Shown one piece after another: positions 33,753 to 43,053 of a stretch of DNA of 64,000 nt. Numbering within the stretch: the stretch's first letter is position 1; every line of letters begins with the position of its first letter. A program made the translations under genes and the position numbers. This stretch comes from Knoellia locipacati (lineage in GTDB: Bacteria > Actinomycetota > Actinomycetes > Actinomycetales > Dermatophilaceae): contig NZ_BKBA01000008.1 of assembly GCF_007992835.1 (NCBI RefSeq), forward strand, positions 124,001 through 188,000. Direction: 5' to 3'. The notes below the pieces were generated by a model. It was not told the DNA's origin. It did not search any database and was given only the letters and a program-made list of their open reading frames with translations.

Positions 33753-34538
33753 GTGCCTGCCTCTCCCGCTGCGTATGCCGCAGAGTCACCCGTCGCTCGG
33801 ACGCGTCGGGCCCGCAAGATCTATCGCGCGCTCGTCGACCGCTATCCCTACGCGCACGCGGAGCTCGACTTCGAGACGCCGCTCCAGCTGCTCGTCGCGA
33901 CCGTGCTCTCGGCCCAGACCACCGACGTCACGGTCAACAAGGTGACGCCGATCCTGTTCTCCCGCTGGCCGACCGCGCAGGCGCTCGCCGCCGCCGACCG
34001 GGTGTCGATGGAGGAGGTGCTCAAGCCGACCGGGTTCTTCCGCGCCAAGACCAACTCCGTCATCACCCTGGGCCAGGCGCTCGTCGAGCGCTTCGATGGT
34101 GAGGTGCCGCGCCGGCTCAAGGACCTCGTGACGCTGCCCGGCGTCGGTCGCAAGACCGCCAACGTCGTCCTCGGCAACGCCTTCGACGTGCCCGGCATCA
34201 CCGTCGACACCCACTTCGGGCGGCTCGCGCGACGGTTCGGCTGGACCGAGGAGACCGACCCGGTCAAGGTCGAGCACGAGATCGGGGCACTCTTCCCGCG
34301 CAAGGACTGGGTCATGCTCAGCCACGTCCTGATCTTCCACGGCCGTCGCACCTGCCACGCCCGCAAGCCCGCCTGCGGCGCCTGCCCGGTGGCGCGGTGG
34401 TGCCCCTCCTACGGCGAGGGCGAGACCGACCCGGTCAAGGCGCTCACGCTGCTCAAGTACGAGCTGGCCCCCAGCGCCGTGCTGCCGGACCCGCCGCCGG
34501 GACCGCTGCCCGGTGAGCGGGCCGAGGAGCCGGCGTGA
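33753..34538 (+). CDS. nth: Endonuclease III
   Basis: A base-excision-repair glycosylase and AP lyase for oxidised pyrimidines. The 261-residue product has 'LVATVLSAQTTDVTVNKVTP' near residue 50, the helix-hairpin-helix 'LPGVGRKTANVVLG' near 128 with the catalytic lysine, and the catalytic aspartate in 'GITVDTHFGRLARRFG' near 148. Four cysteines at the end ('CHARKPACGACPVARWC') bind a 4Fe-4S cluster. A 35-residue Pro-rich tail follows. It starts at GTG 33753 and its stop overlaps the start of the NUDIX gene. Confidence 0.95.
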   Translation: MPASPAAYAAESPVARTRRARKIYRALVDRYPYAHAELDFETPLQLLVATVLSAQTTDVTVNKVTPILFSRWPTAQALAAADRVSMEEVLKPTGFFRAKTNSVITLGQALVERFDGEVPRRLKDLVTLPGVGRKTANVVLGNAFDVPGITVDTHFGRLARRFGWTEETDPVKVEHEIGALFPRKDWVMLSHVLIFHGRRTCHARKPACGACPVARWCPSYGEGETDPVKALTLLKYELAPSAVLPDPPPGPLPGERAEEPA

Positions 34539-35200
34539 CCGCTCCTCGCCCCGACTGGATGGCGCGGGTCCTCGAGGCCCTCGACGAGGACCAGCCCGCC
34601 GCCTTCACGACGTTCGCTCCGCCGGACGACGTCGACCGGCGCTCGGCCGTGCTCATGCTCTTCGGGCCGAGCGCGGACGGCGGCACCGATGTCGTCCTCA
34701 CCGCTCGGTCGAGGTCGCTGCGGGCGCATCCAGGGCAGGTCTCGTTCCCCGGCGGCCGGGTCGACCCGACCGACTCGGGGCCGGTCGACGCCGCCCTGCG
34801 TGAGGCGCAGGAGGAGGTCGGTGTCCTGCCGGCCAGCGTCGACGTCGTCGGGGCCATGCCCGAGCTCTTCCTCACCCCGAGCGGCAACGCCGTGACCCCG
34901 GTGCTCGGCTGGTGGCCGGTGCCGGGGCAGGTGAGCGTCGTCGACCCGGGAGAGGTCGAGCGCGTCGAGCGGGTGGCGCTGGACGAGCTGCTCGACCCGG
35001 CCCGACGCTTCACGGTGGCCCACCCGTCGGGCTACCGCGGCCCGGGCTTCGAGGCTGGCGGACTGTTCGTCTGGGGTTTCACCGCGCTGCTGCTCGGTGC
35101 GGTGTTCGACCTCGCGGGACTCACCCAGCCGTGGGACCCCAAGGTCGAGCGGCCCATTCCCGAGCACGTGCTCTCGGACTGGATGCGCAACCGCACCTGA
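34535..35200 (+). CDS. NUDIX hydrolase, CoA pyrophosphatase type (Rv3672c type)
   Basis: A 221-residue NUDIX enzyme with the UPF0035 signature 'LRAHPGQVSFPGGRVDPTDS' before the Nudix box, which ends 'AALREAQEEVGVLP' near residue 90. This combination marks enzymes that split CoA and its derivatives into phosphopantetheine and 3',5'-ADP. It starts with GTG at 34535, overlapping the nth stop by 4 bases (GTGA). Gene order nth then CoA-NUDIX is the mycobacterial one, but the serine protease gene (marP) that follows there is absent here. Confidence 0.88.
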   Translation: MTAPRPDWMARVLEALDEDQPAAFTTFAPPDDVDRRSAVLMLFGPSADGGTDVVLTARSRSLRAHPGQVSFPGGRVDPTDSGPVDAALREAQEEVGVLPASVDVVGAMPELFLTPSGNAVTPVLGWWPVPGQVSVVDPGEVERVERVALDELLDPARRFTVAHPSGYRGPGFEAGGLFVWGFTALLLGAVFDLAGLTQPWDPKVERPIPEHVLSDWMRNRT

Positions 35201-35238
35201 CCCGAACCGGCGCCCGACACCCGCGGCGAGTGCCGGGA

Positions 35239-35625
35239 TCAGGACTTGAGGGTGGCGATCGTCTGCTGGGCCTCGGCGATGGCGCGGCTCGGTGCGGGCT
35301 TGGCCTTCTCGAGGGACTTCTTGCCCATGAGGCCGAGGACGCCGGCGACGATGAGCAGGAGGAGGGTCGTGATGCCGTAGCCCGCCCACACCGGCAGCCA
35401 CACGGCGATGACGCGGGCGATGGTGTGGAACAGGAAGATCAGCCCGAGGAGCCCGACGAAGGCCGCGGCGCCGAGGAGTGCGGCGCCCTTGCCCATGACC
35501 TTCGCGCCGGCGGACACCTCGGCCTTGGCCAGGGCGATCTCGCTGCGGACAATGCCCTGCACGTCGTGGGTGGCGTCGGCGACGAGCTGGCCGATGGTCC
35601 GCTCGGGTCCGGTTCCGGTTGTCAT
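35239..35625 (-). CDS. Holin-like membrane protein (Phage_holin_3_6 family)
   Basis: A 128-residue protein. An amphipathic N-terminal region 'LVADATHDVQGIVRSEIALAKAEV' (residues 14-37) is followed by two membrane helices ('GAALLGAAAFVGLLGLIFLF' and 'YGITTLLLLIVAGVLGLMG') and a basic tail. This is the chromosomal actinobacterial family once named for phage holins; no other phage genes are near, so a lysis role is unlikely. It has the same place as Rv3669. GAAGGTGAG precedes the ATG at 35625. Confidence 0.83.
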   Translation of the reverse strand: MTTGTGPERTIGQLVADATHDVQGIVRSEIALAKAEVSAGAKVMGKGAALLGAAAFVGLLGLIFLFHTIARVIAVWLPVWAGYGITTLLLLIVAGVLGLMGKKSLEKAKPAPSRAIAEAQQTIATLKS

Positions 35626-35693
35626 GCTGCTCACCTTCGCAGGTCGGGAGGCTTTCTGGGCGACTGGAACGACCTTACCCACCGCGGGCCGCC

Positions 35694-37031
35694 TCACTTC
35701 GGTGCGTCCCCGCTCGAACGGCGTTGGAACGCATCCGGGATCCCGTCACCGTCGTCGTCGACCGCGTCCTCGAGGGCGATGCGGCGGTGGACCGCGTTGC
35801 GCCGCCGCAGGACGACCGCGGCCAGGAGGGCCGCCAGCAGCGAGCCGACCATGACCGCGAGCTTGGCGTGGTCGTCGCGCTCGCTGCCCGCCCCGAACGC
35901 CAGCTCCCCGACGAGGAGCGAGACGGTGAAGCCGACACCGGTGAGCAGCGACAGTCCGACGATGTCGCTCCACGCGAGGTCCTCGTCGAGCTGCGCCCGC
36001 GTGAACCTCGCCAGCAGCCATGTGCTGCCGAGGACGCCGACGAGCTTGCCGACGACGAGACCCGCGACGATCCCGACGGCGACCGGGTCGCGCAGCGCGG
36101 CGCCCACGCCCCCACCGACGACCGTCACTCCCGAGGCGAAGAACGCGAAGACCGGCACGGCGAACCCTGCCGACAGCGGCCGCAGCCGGTGCTCGAGGCG
36201 CTGCGCCACGTCGGTCTCGGCCGGCAGGGTCGACACGGACGGCACGCTGGCCCTCGCCCTCACCGGGACCACGAGTCCGAGCAGCACACCGGCGACGGTC
36301 GCGTGGATGCCCGAGGCGTGGACCAGCGCCCACGTCGCGAACGCGAGCGGGACGAGCAGCCACCACACGACGATCCGGCGCTGGACGAGGGCGGCGAACA
36401 CCCCCAGGGGCAGCAGCGCCAGCAGCAGCGGCACCACCTCGAGCCCCTGCGTGTAGAAGATCGCGATGATGGTGATGGCGATGAGGTCGTCGACGACGGC
36501 GAGCGTGAGCAAGAACGACCGCAGCCCCGACGGCAGGTGCGAGCCGATGACCGCGAGCACGGCCAGCGCGAACGCGATGTCGGTCGCCGTCGGGATCGCC
36601 CACCCCCGCAGCGCCGCGGAGTCGCCACCGGCAACCATCACGGTGACGGCGAACAGCACCGCGGGGACCGCCACCCCGGCAGCCGCGGCCAGGACCGGCA
36701 CCGCGGCCTTCGCCGGGGAGCGCAGGTCGCCGACGAGGAACTCGCGCTTGAGCTCGAGCCCGGCCACGAAGAAGAAGACCGCCAGCAGCCCGTCCGCAGC
36801 CCAGGCGCCGATCGACAGCTCGAGGTGCCACGGCTCCCAGCCGACGCGCAGGTCTCGCAGGCCGGCATACGCCTCCCGCCAGGGCGAGTTCGCCCAGACG
36901 AGAGCGGCGAGCGCGGCCACGAGGAGGATCGCGCCACCGACGGTCTCGGTACGCAACGCACGCGTGACGGTCTGGTTCTCGGCCCAGGACGGCCTGCGGA
37001 AGAGCCGGTCGCGGGAGGCGGGGGAGGTCAT
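35694..37031 (-). CDS. nhaA: Na+/H+ antiporter NhaA
   Basis: A 445-residue antiporter with about 12 membrane segments. The unwound helix region has '[19 protein letters not shown]' near residue 145 and the ion-binding pair of aspartates is in '[17 protein letters not shown]' near 177. '[20 protein letters not shown]' near 87 is also conserved. A hydrophilic tail ends in '[11 protein letters not shown]', a calcium-loop-like acidic motif not usual for NhaA. It exports Na+ in exchange for protons for pH and sodium homeostasis. GAAAGGGCACC precedes the ATG at 37031. Confidence 0.95.
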   Translation of the reverse strand: MTSPASRDRLFRRPSWAENQTVTRALRTETVGGAILLVAALAALVWANSPWREAYAGLRDLRVGWEPWHLELSIGAWAADGLLAVFFFVAGLELKREFLVGDLRSPAKAAVPVLAAAAGVAVPAVLFAVTVMVAGGDSAALRGWAIPTATDIAFALAVLAVIGSHLPSGLRSFLLTLAVVDDLIAITIIAIFYTQGLEVVPLLLALLPLGVFAALVQRRIVVWWLLVPLAFATWALVHASGIHATVAGVLLGLVVPVRARASVPSVSTLPAETDVAQRLEHRLRPLSAGFAVPVFAFFASGVTVVGGGVGAALRDPVAVGIVAGLVVGKLVGVLGSTWLLARFTRAQLDEDLAWSDIVGLSLLTGVGFTVSLLVGELAFGAGSERDDHAKLAVMVGSLLAALLAAVVLRRRNAVHRRIALEDAVDDDGDGIPDAFQRRSSGDAPK

Positions 37032-37115
37032 GGTGCCCTTTCGGGGTCGGCGGCATTGTTGCCGACCAGACTTCCCGGCGCACCTGACGTCGACTCTATC
37101 GGTGCTCGACCCGGC

Positions 37116-38363
37116 TCACGACCCCACGCGCTCGGCGACGAGCAGCGTCACGAGGGCAGCGGCGGCCATCGCGGCGCCGGCCCAGATCGTCGAGACGTAG
37201 CCCAGTCCCGCGGCGATCGTCACGCCCCCCAGCCAGGCGCCGAGCGCGTTGCCGACGTTGAAGGCGGCGATGTTGGCGCCGCTCGCCAGGGTTGGGGCGG
37301 ACCCGGCGTACGTCATGATCCGCAGCTGGAGCGCGGGCACGGTCGCGAACCCGAAGGCGCCCATGAGCACGAGCGAGACCATGGTGAGGACCTGCGACTG
37401 CGCCGTGAGCGCGAACCCGACCATGGCGACCGTGAGGATCGCGAGCACCCAGGTGAGGGTGCGCGGGACGGAGCGGTTGGCGGCCCGGCCACCGAGGAGG
37501 TTGCCGACGAAGAGGCCGAGGCCGAACAGGATGAGCAGCCACGGCACCGAGCTGCTCGCGAAGCCGGAGACCTCGGTGAGCGTGAACGCGATGTAGGTGA
37601 AGGCGCCGAACATCCCGCCGAAGCCGAGGACGGTGATGAGCAGCGAGAGCCAGACCTGGCGGTTCGCGAAGGCGGACAGCTCCTGTCGTATGCCGTGGGG
37701 CCGGCTCGCGTCGCCGCCGCCGGGGGCGGCGTCGGTCGCGGTGGGCCGGGCGTTGACCGAGGCGGGGACGAGGAGGGCCATGGCGACGAGGGCGAGGACG
37801 CCGATCGCCGTGATGGCCCAGAAGGTCGAGCGCCAGCCGTACTCCTGGCCGAGCAGGGTGCCGAGCGGGACGCCGAGCACGTTGGCGGTGGTCAGGCCGG
37901 CGAACATCAGCGCGATGGCGCTGGCGGCGCGGTCCTTGCTCACCAGACCTGCGGCGACGACGGAGCCGATGCCGAAGAAGGCGCCATGGCAGAGGGCCGC
38001 GACGACGCGGCCGGTCATCATCACGGCATACGACGTGCCGATGGCCGAAAGGAGGTTCCCGACGACGAACAGCACCATGAGCGCCAGGAGGACGTGCTTG
38101 CGGGGGAGCCGGGAGGCCGCGAGCGTGAGCGCGACGCCACCGACGGCGACGCTCAGGGCGTAGCCGGAGATGAGCCAGCCGGCAGCGGTCTCGGTGACGT
38201 CGAAGTCGCGGGCCACCTCGGGCAGCAGGCCGGCGATGACGAACTCGGTGAGCCCGATCCCGAATCCGCCGACGGCGAGCGCGAGGAGGCCGAGGGGCAT
38301 CCGCCGCTGGGTGGTCGTGTCGACGGGCAGTGCGAGCGTGGATGCCACTGCGGTTCCTTCCAT
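37116..38363 (-). CDS. MFS transporter, DHA1 drug-efflux type
   Basis: A 415-residue 12-helix transporter. 'GFGIGLTEFVIAGLLPEVAR' near residue 33 and 'GRVVAALCHGAFFGIGSVVA' near 118 are typical of the AraJ/Cmx (chloramphenicol-type) efflux group. Two starts are possible: ATG 38363, right after a CTATAT box (leaderless), and GTG 38348, which has GAAGGA eight bases before it. It is divergent from a MarR-family gene across an 83-base gap that contains a long inverted repeat, so substrate-induced derepression is likely. The exported compound is unknown. Confidence 0.88.
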   Translation of the reverse strand: MEGTAVASTLALPVDTTTQRRMPLGLLALAVGGFGIGLTEFVIAGLLPEVARDFDVTETAAGWLISGYALSVAVGGVALTLAASRLPRKHVLLALMVLFVVGNLLSAIGTSYAVMMTGRVVAALCHGAFFGIGSVVAAGLVSKDRAASAIALMFAGLTTANVLGVPLGTLLGQEYGWRSTFWAITAIGVLALVAMALLVPASVNARPTATDAAPGGGDASRPHGIRQELSAFANRQVWLSLLITVLGFGGMFGAFTYIAFTLTEVSGFASSSVPWLLILFGLGLFVGNLLGGRAANRSVPRTLTWVLAILTVAMVGFALTAQSQVLTMVSLVLMGAFGFATVPALQLRIMTYAGSAPTLASGANIAAFNVGNALGAWLGGVTIAAGLGYVSTIWAGAAMAAAALVTLLVAERVGS

Positions 38364-38369
38364 GCGAAG

Positions 38370-38421
38370 ATATAGCGCGTGTGCAACTACCTGTGGAACA
38401 TTAGTTGCACACGCGCGATAT
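38370..38421. promoter_or_regulatory. MarR-type operator between divergent exporter and regulator
   Basis: The arms 38370-38389 and 38402-38421 match at 19 of 20 positions around a 12-base spacer; each contains GTGTGCAACTA or its complement. The right arm ends 13 bases before the marR -10 box, and the left arm covers the -10 region of the exporter gene, so one bound dimer pair could silence both genes. Confidence 0.82.
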
Positions 38422-38434
38422 TGCAAAACGCCGC

Positions 38435-38440
38435 TAGAAT
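38435..38440 (+). promoter_or_regulatory. -10 box of the marR-type gene (leaderless)
   Basis: TAGAAT followed by six bases and ATG 38447. Confidence 0.6.
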
Positions 38441-38446
38441 GGACGC

Positions 38447-38926
38447 ATGGGTATCTCCGACGACGCGGTGCAGGTCCGATCGCAGGGGTGGCGGCGGCTC
38501 GCCGCCCTGCACCAGATGATCGAGTCCGAGCTCGAGCGGGCGCTCCAGGGCGACCACGGGCTCTCGGTCGTCGAGTTCAGCGTCCTCGACTCGCTCTCGC
38601 GCCAGGACGGGTGGCACATGCGCATGTCGCAGCTCGCCCGGGCCGCGGCGCTGTCACCGAGCGCGTCGACGCGGTTGGTCAACCGCCTCGAGGACCGGGG
38701 CCTGCTCACCCGCATCCTCTGCGCCGACGACCGCCGAGGGATCTACACCGAGCTCACGCCGGCCGGTCGTGCCCTGCTGACGAAGGCGCGTCCGGTGCAC
38801 GACCGGGCTCTGCGTGACGCCGTCGCGCAGGCCGAGGCGACCCCTGAGCTCGCCGACCTCGTCGCCGCCCTGCCCGAGCTCGCCGGTGTCGGTGCGCGCG
38901 AGGTCGAGGCGGCCGCCGCGCGCTGA
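38447..38926 (+). CDS. MarR-family transcriptional regulator
   Basis: A 159-residue winged-helix regulator. 'LSVVEFSVLDSLSRQDGWHM' leads into the HTH 'MSQLARAAALSPSASTRLVN' near residue 63, and the wing is 'LLTRILCADDRRGIYTELTP' near 90. The family binds DNA as a dimer and is released by small aromatic ligands. It should repress the divergent MFS exporter and itself through the dyad at 38370-38421. The transcript is predicted to be leaderless. Confidence 0.92.
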   Translation: MGISDDAVQVRSQGWRRLAALHQMIESELERALQGDHGLSVVEFSVLDSLSRQDGWHMRMSQLARAAALSPSASTRLVNRLEDRGLLTRILCADDRRGIYTELTPAGRALLTKARPVHDRALRDAVAQAEATPELADLVAALPELAGVGAREVEAAAAR

Positions 38927-38954
38927 CAGCGGCACCCAGCAGGACGGCATACCT

Positions 38955-39019
38955 GCGACTGATGGCCCTTCCCGGCGGTCGTCGCTGCGCTCCTCGCGCC
39001 GGAAAGGGCCATCAGTCGC
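38955..39019. terminator. Long hairpin between marR-type gene and acs
   Basis: The arms 38955-38977 and 38997-39019 are complementary at 22 of 23 positions with a 19-base loop. The left arm begins GCGACTGATGGCCC. It lies between convergent genes and probably terminates both. The octamer CGGCATAC lies 7 bases before it. Confidence 0.75.
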
Positions 39020-39028
39020 GCAGGGGTC

Positions 39029-40993
39029 TCAGTCGGAGGAGTCCTTCGACAGGCCCTGCTGGATGAGGTTCATCACCGAGCTGTCGGCGAGCGTCGTGAC
39101 GTCGCCGACCTCGCGGTTCTCGGCGACGTCCTTGAGCAGGCGGCGCATGATCTTGCCGGAGCGGGTCTTGGGCAGCTCCGGGACGACCATGATCTGGCGC
39201 GGCTTGGCGATCGGGCCGATCTCCTTGGCCACGTGGTTGCGCAGCTCCTGGACCGTCTGGTCGCCGTGGTCCTCGGCGCCGCCACGCAGGATGACGAACG
39301 CGACGACCGCCTGGCCGGTCGTCTCGTCGGTGGCACCGACGACCGCGGCCTCGGCCACCGACGGGTGCGAGACGAGCGCCGACTCGATCTCGGCGGTCGA
39401 CAGGCGGTGGCCCGAGACGTTCATGACGTCATCGACGCGGCCGAGCAGCCAGATGTTGCCCTTCTCGTCGTACTTGGCGCCGTCACCGGCGAAGTAGTAC
39501 TTCTCGCCGAACCGGCTCCAGTAGGTCTCCTTGTAGCGCTCCGGGTCTCCCCAGATGCCGCGGAGCATCGAGGGCCACGGCTGCGTGAGCACGAGGTAGC
39601 CGACCTTGTCGGGCTCGGTGAACGGCTTGCCCTCGTCGTCGAGGATCTCGGCGCTGATGCCGGGGATCGGGCGCTGCGCCGACCCGGGCTCGAGCGTCGT
39701 GACACCCGGGAGCGGGCTGATCATGATCGCGCCGGTCTCGGTCTGCCACCACGTGTCGACGATCGGCGCCTTGTCGCCTCCGATGTTCTTGCGGTACCAG
39801 AGCCACGCCTCGGGGTTGATCGGCTCGCCGACCGAGCCGAGGACGCGGATGCTCGACAGGTCGAACTTCGCGGGGATGTCCGAGCCCCACTTCATGAACG
39901 TGCGGATCGCCGTCGGTGCGGTGTAGAGGATGGACACCTTGTACTTCTCGACGATCTCCCACCAGCGGCCCTGGTGCGGGGTGTCGGGCGTGCCCTCGTA
40001 GAGGACCTGCGTCGCGCCGTTCGCGAGCGGCCCGTAGACGATGTAGGAGTGGCCGGTCACCCAGCCGATGTCGGCGGTGCACCAGTAGACGTCGGTCTCG
40101 GGGTGGACGTCGTGGACCACGGCATTCGTGTATGCCGTCTGCGTGAGGTATCCGCCCGTCGTGTGGAAGATGCCCTTGGGTTTCCCCGTGGTGCCCGACG
40201 TGTAGAGGATGAAGAGCGGGTGCTCGGCGTCCATCGGCTCTGCGGTGTGCTCGGTGCTCTGGCCGTCGACGAGGTCGTGCCACCAGACGTCGCGGCCGTC
40301 GGTCCACTCGACCTCGGACTCGGTGCGCTTGACGACGAGCACCTTCTCGACGGGGGTGTCGCCCCCGGCCAGCGCCTCGTCGACCGCGGGCTTGAGGGGT
40401 GCGGCCTTGCCGCGACGCCACTGCCCGTCGGCGGTGACGACGACGCGGGCCTCGGCGTCGTTGATGCGGGTGCGCAGGGCCTCGGCCGAGAAGCCGCCGA
40501 AGATCACCGAGTGCGGGGCGCCGAGTCGGGCGCAGGCGAGCATCGTCGCGATGGCCTCGGGGATCATCGGCAGGTAGATCGCGACCCGGTCGCCCTTGCT
40601 GACACCGAGCTCGACGAGCGCGTTGGCCGCACGGCACACGTCGTCCTTGAGCTGGGCGTAGGTGACGGTGCGCGTGTCTCCGCCCTCGCCCTCGAAGTGC
40701 AGCGCGACACGGTCGCCGTTGCCGGCCTCGACGTGGCGGTCGACGCAGTTGTGGGCGACGTTGAGCTCGCCTCCGACGAACCACTTGGCGAAGGGGGCCT
40801 CGCTCCAGTCGAGGGTCTGGTCGAAGTCCTTGCTCCACGTGAGGCGCTCGCGCGCCTGTCGCGCCCAGAAGGCCTCGGGGTCGGACTCGGCCTCGGCGAA
40901 CAGGTCCTCGGTGCCGACGGCCTGCGCCTTCAGCTCCTCGCTGGGGGAGAGGTCGAGCTCGGCCAGGTGGCTGGAGAGGTTCTCGTCGGGCAC
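39029..40993 (-). CDS. acs: Acetyl-CoA synthetase
   Basis: The enzyme activates acetate to acetyl-CoA through acetyl-AMP. It has 654 residues with '[20 protein letters not shown]' (A3) near residue 265, '[19 protein letters not shown]' near 305, '[18 protein letters not shown]' (A5) near 410, '[20 protein letters not shown]' (A8) near 515, and '[14 protein letters not shown]' (A10) with the catalytic, acetylation-prone lysine near 610. The start is GTG 40993 with GAGGAG nine bases upstream; a GTG at 41041 would add 16 residues. With ActP at 48.7 kb it gives a complete acetate-uptake route. It matches Rv3667. Confidence 0.95.
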   Translation of the reverse strand: MPDENLSSHLAELDLSPSEELKAQAVGTEDLFAEAESDPEAFWARQARERLTWSKDFDQTLDWSEAPFAKWFVGGELNVAHNCVDRHVEAGNGDRVALHFEGEGGDTRTVTYAQLKDDVCRAANALVELGVSKGDRVAIYLPMIPEAIATMLACARLGAPHSVIFGGFSAEALRTRINDAEARVVVTADGQWRRGKAAPLKPAVDEALAGGDTPVEKVLVVKRTESEVEWTDGRDVWWHDLVDGQSTEHTAEPMDAEHPLFILYTSGTTGKPKGIFHTTGGYLTQTAYTNAVVHDVHPETDVYWCTADIGWVTGHSYIVYGPLANGATQVLYEGTPDTPHQGRWWEIVEKYKVSILYTAPTAIRTFMKWGSDIPAKFDLSSIRVLGSVGEPINPEAWLWYRKNIGGDKAPIVDTWWQTETGAIMISPLPGVTTLEPGSAQRPIPGISAEILDDEGKPFTEPDKVGYLVLTQPWPSMLRGIWGDPERYKETYWSRFGEKYYFAGDGAKYDEKGNIWLLGRVDDVMNVSGHRLSTAEIESALVSHPSVAEAAVVGATDETTGQAVVAFVILRGGAEDHGDQTVQELRNHVAKEIGPIAKPRQIMVVPELPKTRSGKIMRRLLKDVAENREVGDVTTLADSSVMNLIQQGLSKDSSD

Positions 40994-41209
40994 TTCGGGC
41001 TCCTCGTCGTTGGGGGCGAGCGTGATGTGACAACACGACACTGGTGCCCACCCAACCGTGTCCGGGGTTCGGCATCAACAAGGGGTCCACGATCGTCGCC
41101 GGGAGGCAGGTGTGCTGCGGTCAGCGGTGCCGTGGCGGGGATGGTACGACCAGCGGTGCGTCGTGCGGCACTTTTTCGCCATTCCTCCACCGGGCAAATC
41201 GGCGCGAAG

Positions 41210-41215
41210 TAGCGT
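41210..41215 (+). promoter_or_regulatory. -10 box of first tandem membrane-protein gene (leaderless)
   Basis: TAGCGT followed by six bases and the ATG at 41222. The second paralogue has TAACCT at 42055-42060 at the same distance from its ATG. Confidence 0.55.
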
Positions 41216-41221
41216 CCAAAC

Positions 41222-42022
41222 ATGGACAACTGGGGAGTACGGGCGCGACGCGCGTGGCCGTTCGTCGCGATGGGTCTGGCTGTCGCTCTCTGGTGGCCGG
41301 CGGGCTTCGCGGGGCGTGCCTCGTGGATGCACCTGTCGCTGATGCAGACCGAGAACGGGATCGTGCCGCTCAGCGGTGGCGAGCTCTTCCTCGGGTCGCT
41401 CGTCGGGGCTGCCGTCGTCTCGGCTCTCGTGGCCGCACCGTTGGCCAGGCTCGTCATCGCGGGCGTGCTCACGGGGGCCGCGTGGCTGCTCACCGAGGCC
41501 GACGTGGTCTTCGCCCAGGGGGAGCGGGGTGTGCTCGCAGCCCTCGTGGGCCTCGGGCTCCTGCTCGGCCTCGTCGTGGGATCGCAGTCGATGCGGGGCG
41601 TGCTGCCGGCCGCCACGCTTCTCGCCATGCTCGCCGGTCTCACACCGGCCACCTGGCCGCGCGCCCTCCTGCTGGCCGCCGCGGTCGCGCTGCCGTTCTG
41701 GTCGGCGACCGCGGAGCGCGCCGCCCCGACCGCCATCGCGGTGGCACGGGTCGTCGCCACGTGGCTGGTGTCCGTGGTCTTCTCGATGAGCCTCTGGGCG
41801 GGGTTCGCCTCGCTCGAGGTCGGGGGCCTCGCCGACCCGAGGTCGGCAGCACCCGACATCGCCCGCGGGTTCGTGACCTTCCTCTGGGAGCGTGGCCTCG
41901 AGATCGTCAGGACGGCACCACAGGTCGACTCCCCATGGTTCTGGGGCGCGATCGTCGTGGCCGTGGGGCTCGTCATGGTGGCCAACACGCTCCGACGCCG
42001 CACGGCGCAGACCCCGGCCTGA
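41222..42022 (+). CDS. Membrane protein of unknown function, tandem copy 1
   Basis: A 266-residue protein with about seven hydrophobic segments and no recognised domain. It aligns along its whole length with the next gene: 'RRAWPFVAMGLAVALWWPAG' against 'RRVWPFVAMVVAALLWWPVG', 'PLSGGELFLGSLVGAAVVSA' against 'PLSGGELFLGSLVAAAVVSA', and 'GLEIVRTAPQV' against 'GLEIARTAPQV'. The two are clearly a tandem duplication, each with its own leaderless promoter. The function is unknown; an envelope role is only a guess. Confidence 0.78.
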   Translation: MDNWGVRARRAWPFVAMGLAVALWWPAGFAGRASWMHLSLMQTENGIVPLSGGELFLGSLVGAAVVSALVAAPLARLVIAGVLTGAAWLLTEADVVFAQGERGVLAALVGLGLLLGLVVGSQSMRGVLPAATLLAMLAGLTPATWPRALLLAAAVALPFWSATAERAAPTAIAVARVVATWLVSVVFSMSLWAGFASLEVGGLADPRSAAPDIARGFVTFLWERGLEIVRTAPQVDSPWFWGAIVVAVGLVMVANTLRRRTAQTPA

Positions 42023-42066
42023 CCGGCACGCCCGAGCTCCACGCAACCCCGCAGTAACCTGCCCGC

Positions 42067-42963
42067 ATGAGCGATCCACGCACGCGCGCCGAGGCGAAGG
42101 CCGCCACCACGGCGCGAGAGGGCCAGGTGGCGGACGCGTCTGAGGGCGAGGGTCGCACGGCACCGCGTGACCGGGGCGCGCTGGTGCGTCGGGTCTGGCC
42201 GTTCGTGGCGATGGTGGTCGCGGCGCTGCTCTGGTGGCCCGTCGGCTTCCTCGGGCGCGCGGAGTGGATGCACCTGCCGCTCACGCAGGCCGCGGGCGGT
42301 GTCGCACCGCTCAGCGGCGGTGAGCTGTTCCTCGGCTCGCTCGTCGCCGCGGCCGTCGTGTCGGCCCTGGTCTCGTCGCCGTGGCCGAGGTTCGGGATCG
42401 CCGCGGGGCTCACCGTGGTCGCCTGGGTGCTCAGCGACGGAGACGTCGTCGTCGCCGCGGGCGAGCGCGTCGTGCTCGCCGCCCTCGCGGGACTCGGCCT
42501 GCTGCTGGGCCTCGCCGTCGGCGCCCGGGCCACTCGCGGCGCCGTGCCGGTGGCGACCTTCCTGGCACTCGTGTCGGGGCTGTCACCGGCGACGTGGTCC
42601 CGAGGGGTCGTGCTCGCGGTCGCCGTCGCGCTTCCCTTCTGGGTGGCGACCTCCGACCGGGTGGCCCCCACGATCCTCGCAGTGGTGCGGGTCGTCCTCA
42701 CGTGGCTGCTTGCCGTCGTCGTGTCCATCAGCCTGTATGCCGGGTTCGGCGCGCTCAAGGTCGGCGCGCTCGCGGACCCGGCCGGTGCCGCTCCCGTCGT
42801 CGGGCGGGCGTTCGTCGACAACGTCCGCGACAACGGGCTCGAGATCGCGCGGACCGCGCCGCAGGTCTACACGGGCTGGATCTGGCTCGCGGTCGTTCTC
42901 GCCATCGCCTTTGTCGTGGTGGCGACCGCGCTCAAGCGCCGTCGCGCGCCGGCGGCTGCCTGA
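42067..42963 (+). CDS. Membrane protein of unknown function, tandem copy 2
   Basis: A 298-residue paralogue of the preceding gene. An extra hydrophilic N-terminus of about 40 residues ('RTRAEAKAATTAREGQ') precedes the shared membrane core. The copies have the same order of helices and an invariant 'PLSGGELFLGSLV' segment after the first, which is probably functionally important. TAACCT stands six bases before the ATG at 42067. It ends 90 bases before a convergent small secreted-peptide gene, with a hairpin between. Confidence 0.78.
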   Translation: MSDPRTRAEAKAATTAREGQVADASEGEGRTAPRDRGALVRRVWPFVAMVVAALLWWPVGFLGRAEWMHLPLTQAAGGVAPLSGGELFLGSLVAAAVVSALVSSPWPRFGIAAGLTVVAWVLSDGDVVVAAGERVVLAALAGLGLLLGLAVGARATRGAVPVATFLALVSGLSPATWSRGVVLAVAVALPFWVATSDRVAPTILAVVRVVLTWLLAVVVSISLYAGFGALKVGALADPAGAAPVVGRAFVDNVRDNGLEIARTAPQVYTGWIWLAVVLAIAFVVVATALKRRRAPAAA

Positions 42964-43006
42964 ACTCCTGCGGTTGCGACCCTGCGGTCGCGACGGACAC
43001 GAAGAA

Positions 43007-43033
43007 GGGCGTCGCACCCCTGCCGCGACGCCC
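43007..43033. terminator. Hairpin terminator between convergent genes
   Basis: GGGCGTCGC pairs with GCGACGCCC around a nine-base loop. A second weaker hairpin (GTTGCGACC/GGTCGCGAC) lies just upstream at about 42973-42994. Confidence 0.75.
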
Positions 43034-43053
43034 CACCCCCTCGTGCTGGTCAT

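Noticed and set aside
35239-35625. Prophage signal from the holin-like gene
   Set aside because: This family is chromosomal in actinobacteria and no other phage genes are near.
35619-38375. Very long plus-strand frame of 918 codons opposite nhaA and the MFS gene
   Set aside because: Its sequence is Arg/Glu/Asp/His shadow of two membrane-protein genes, without any domain.
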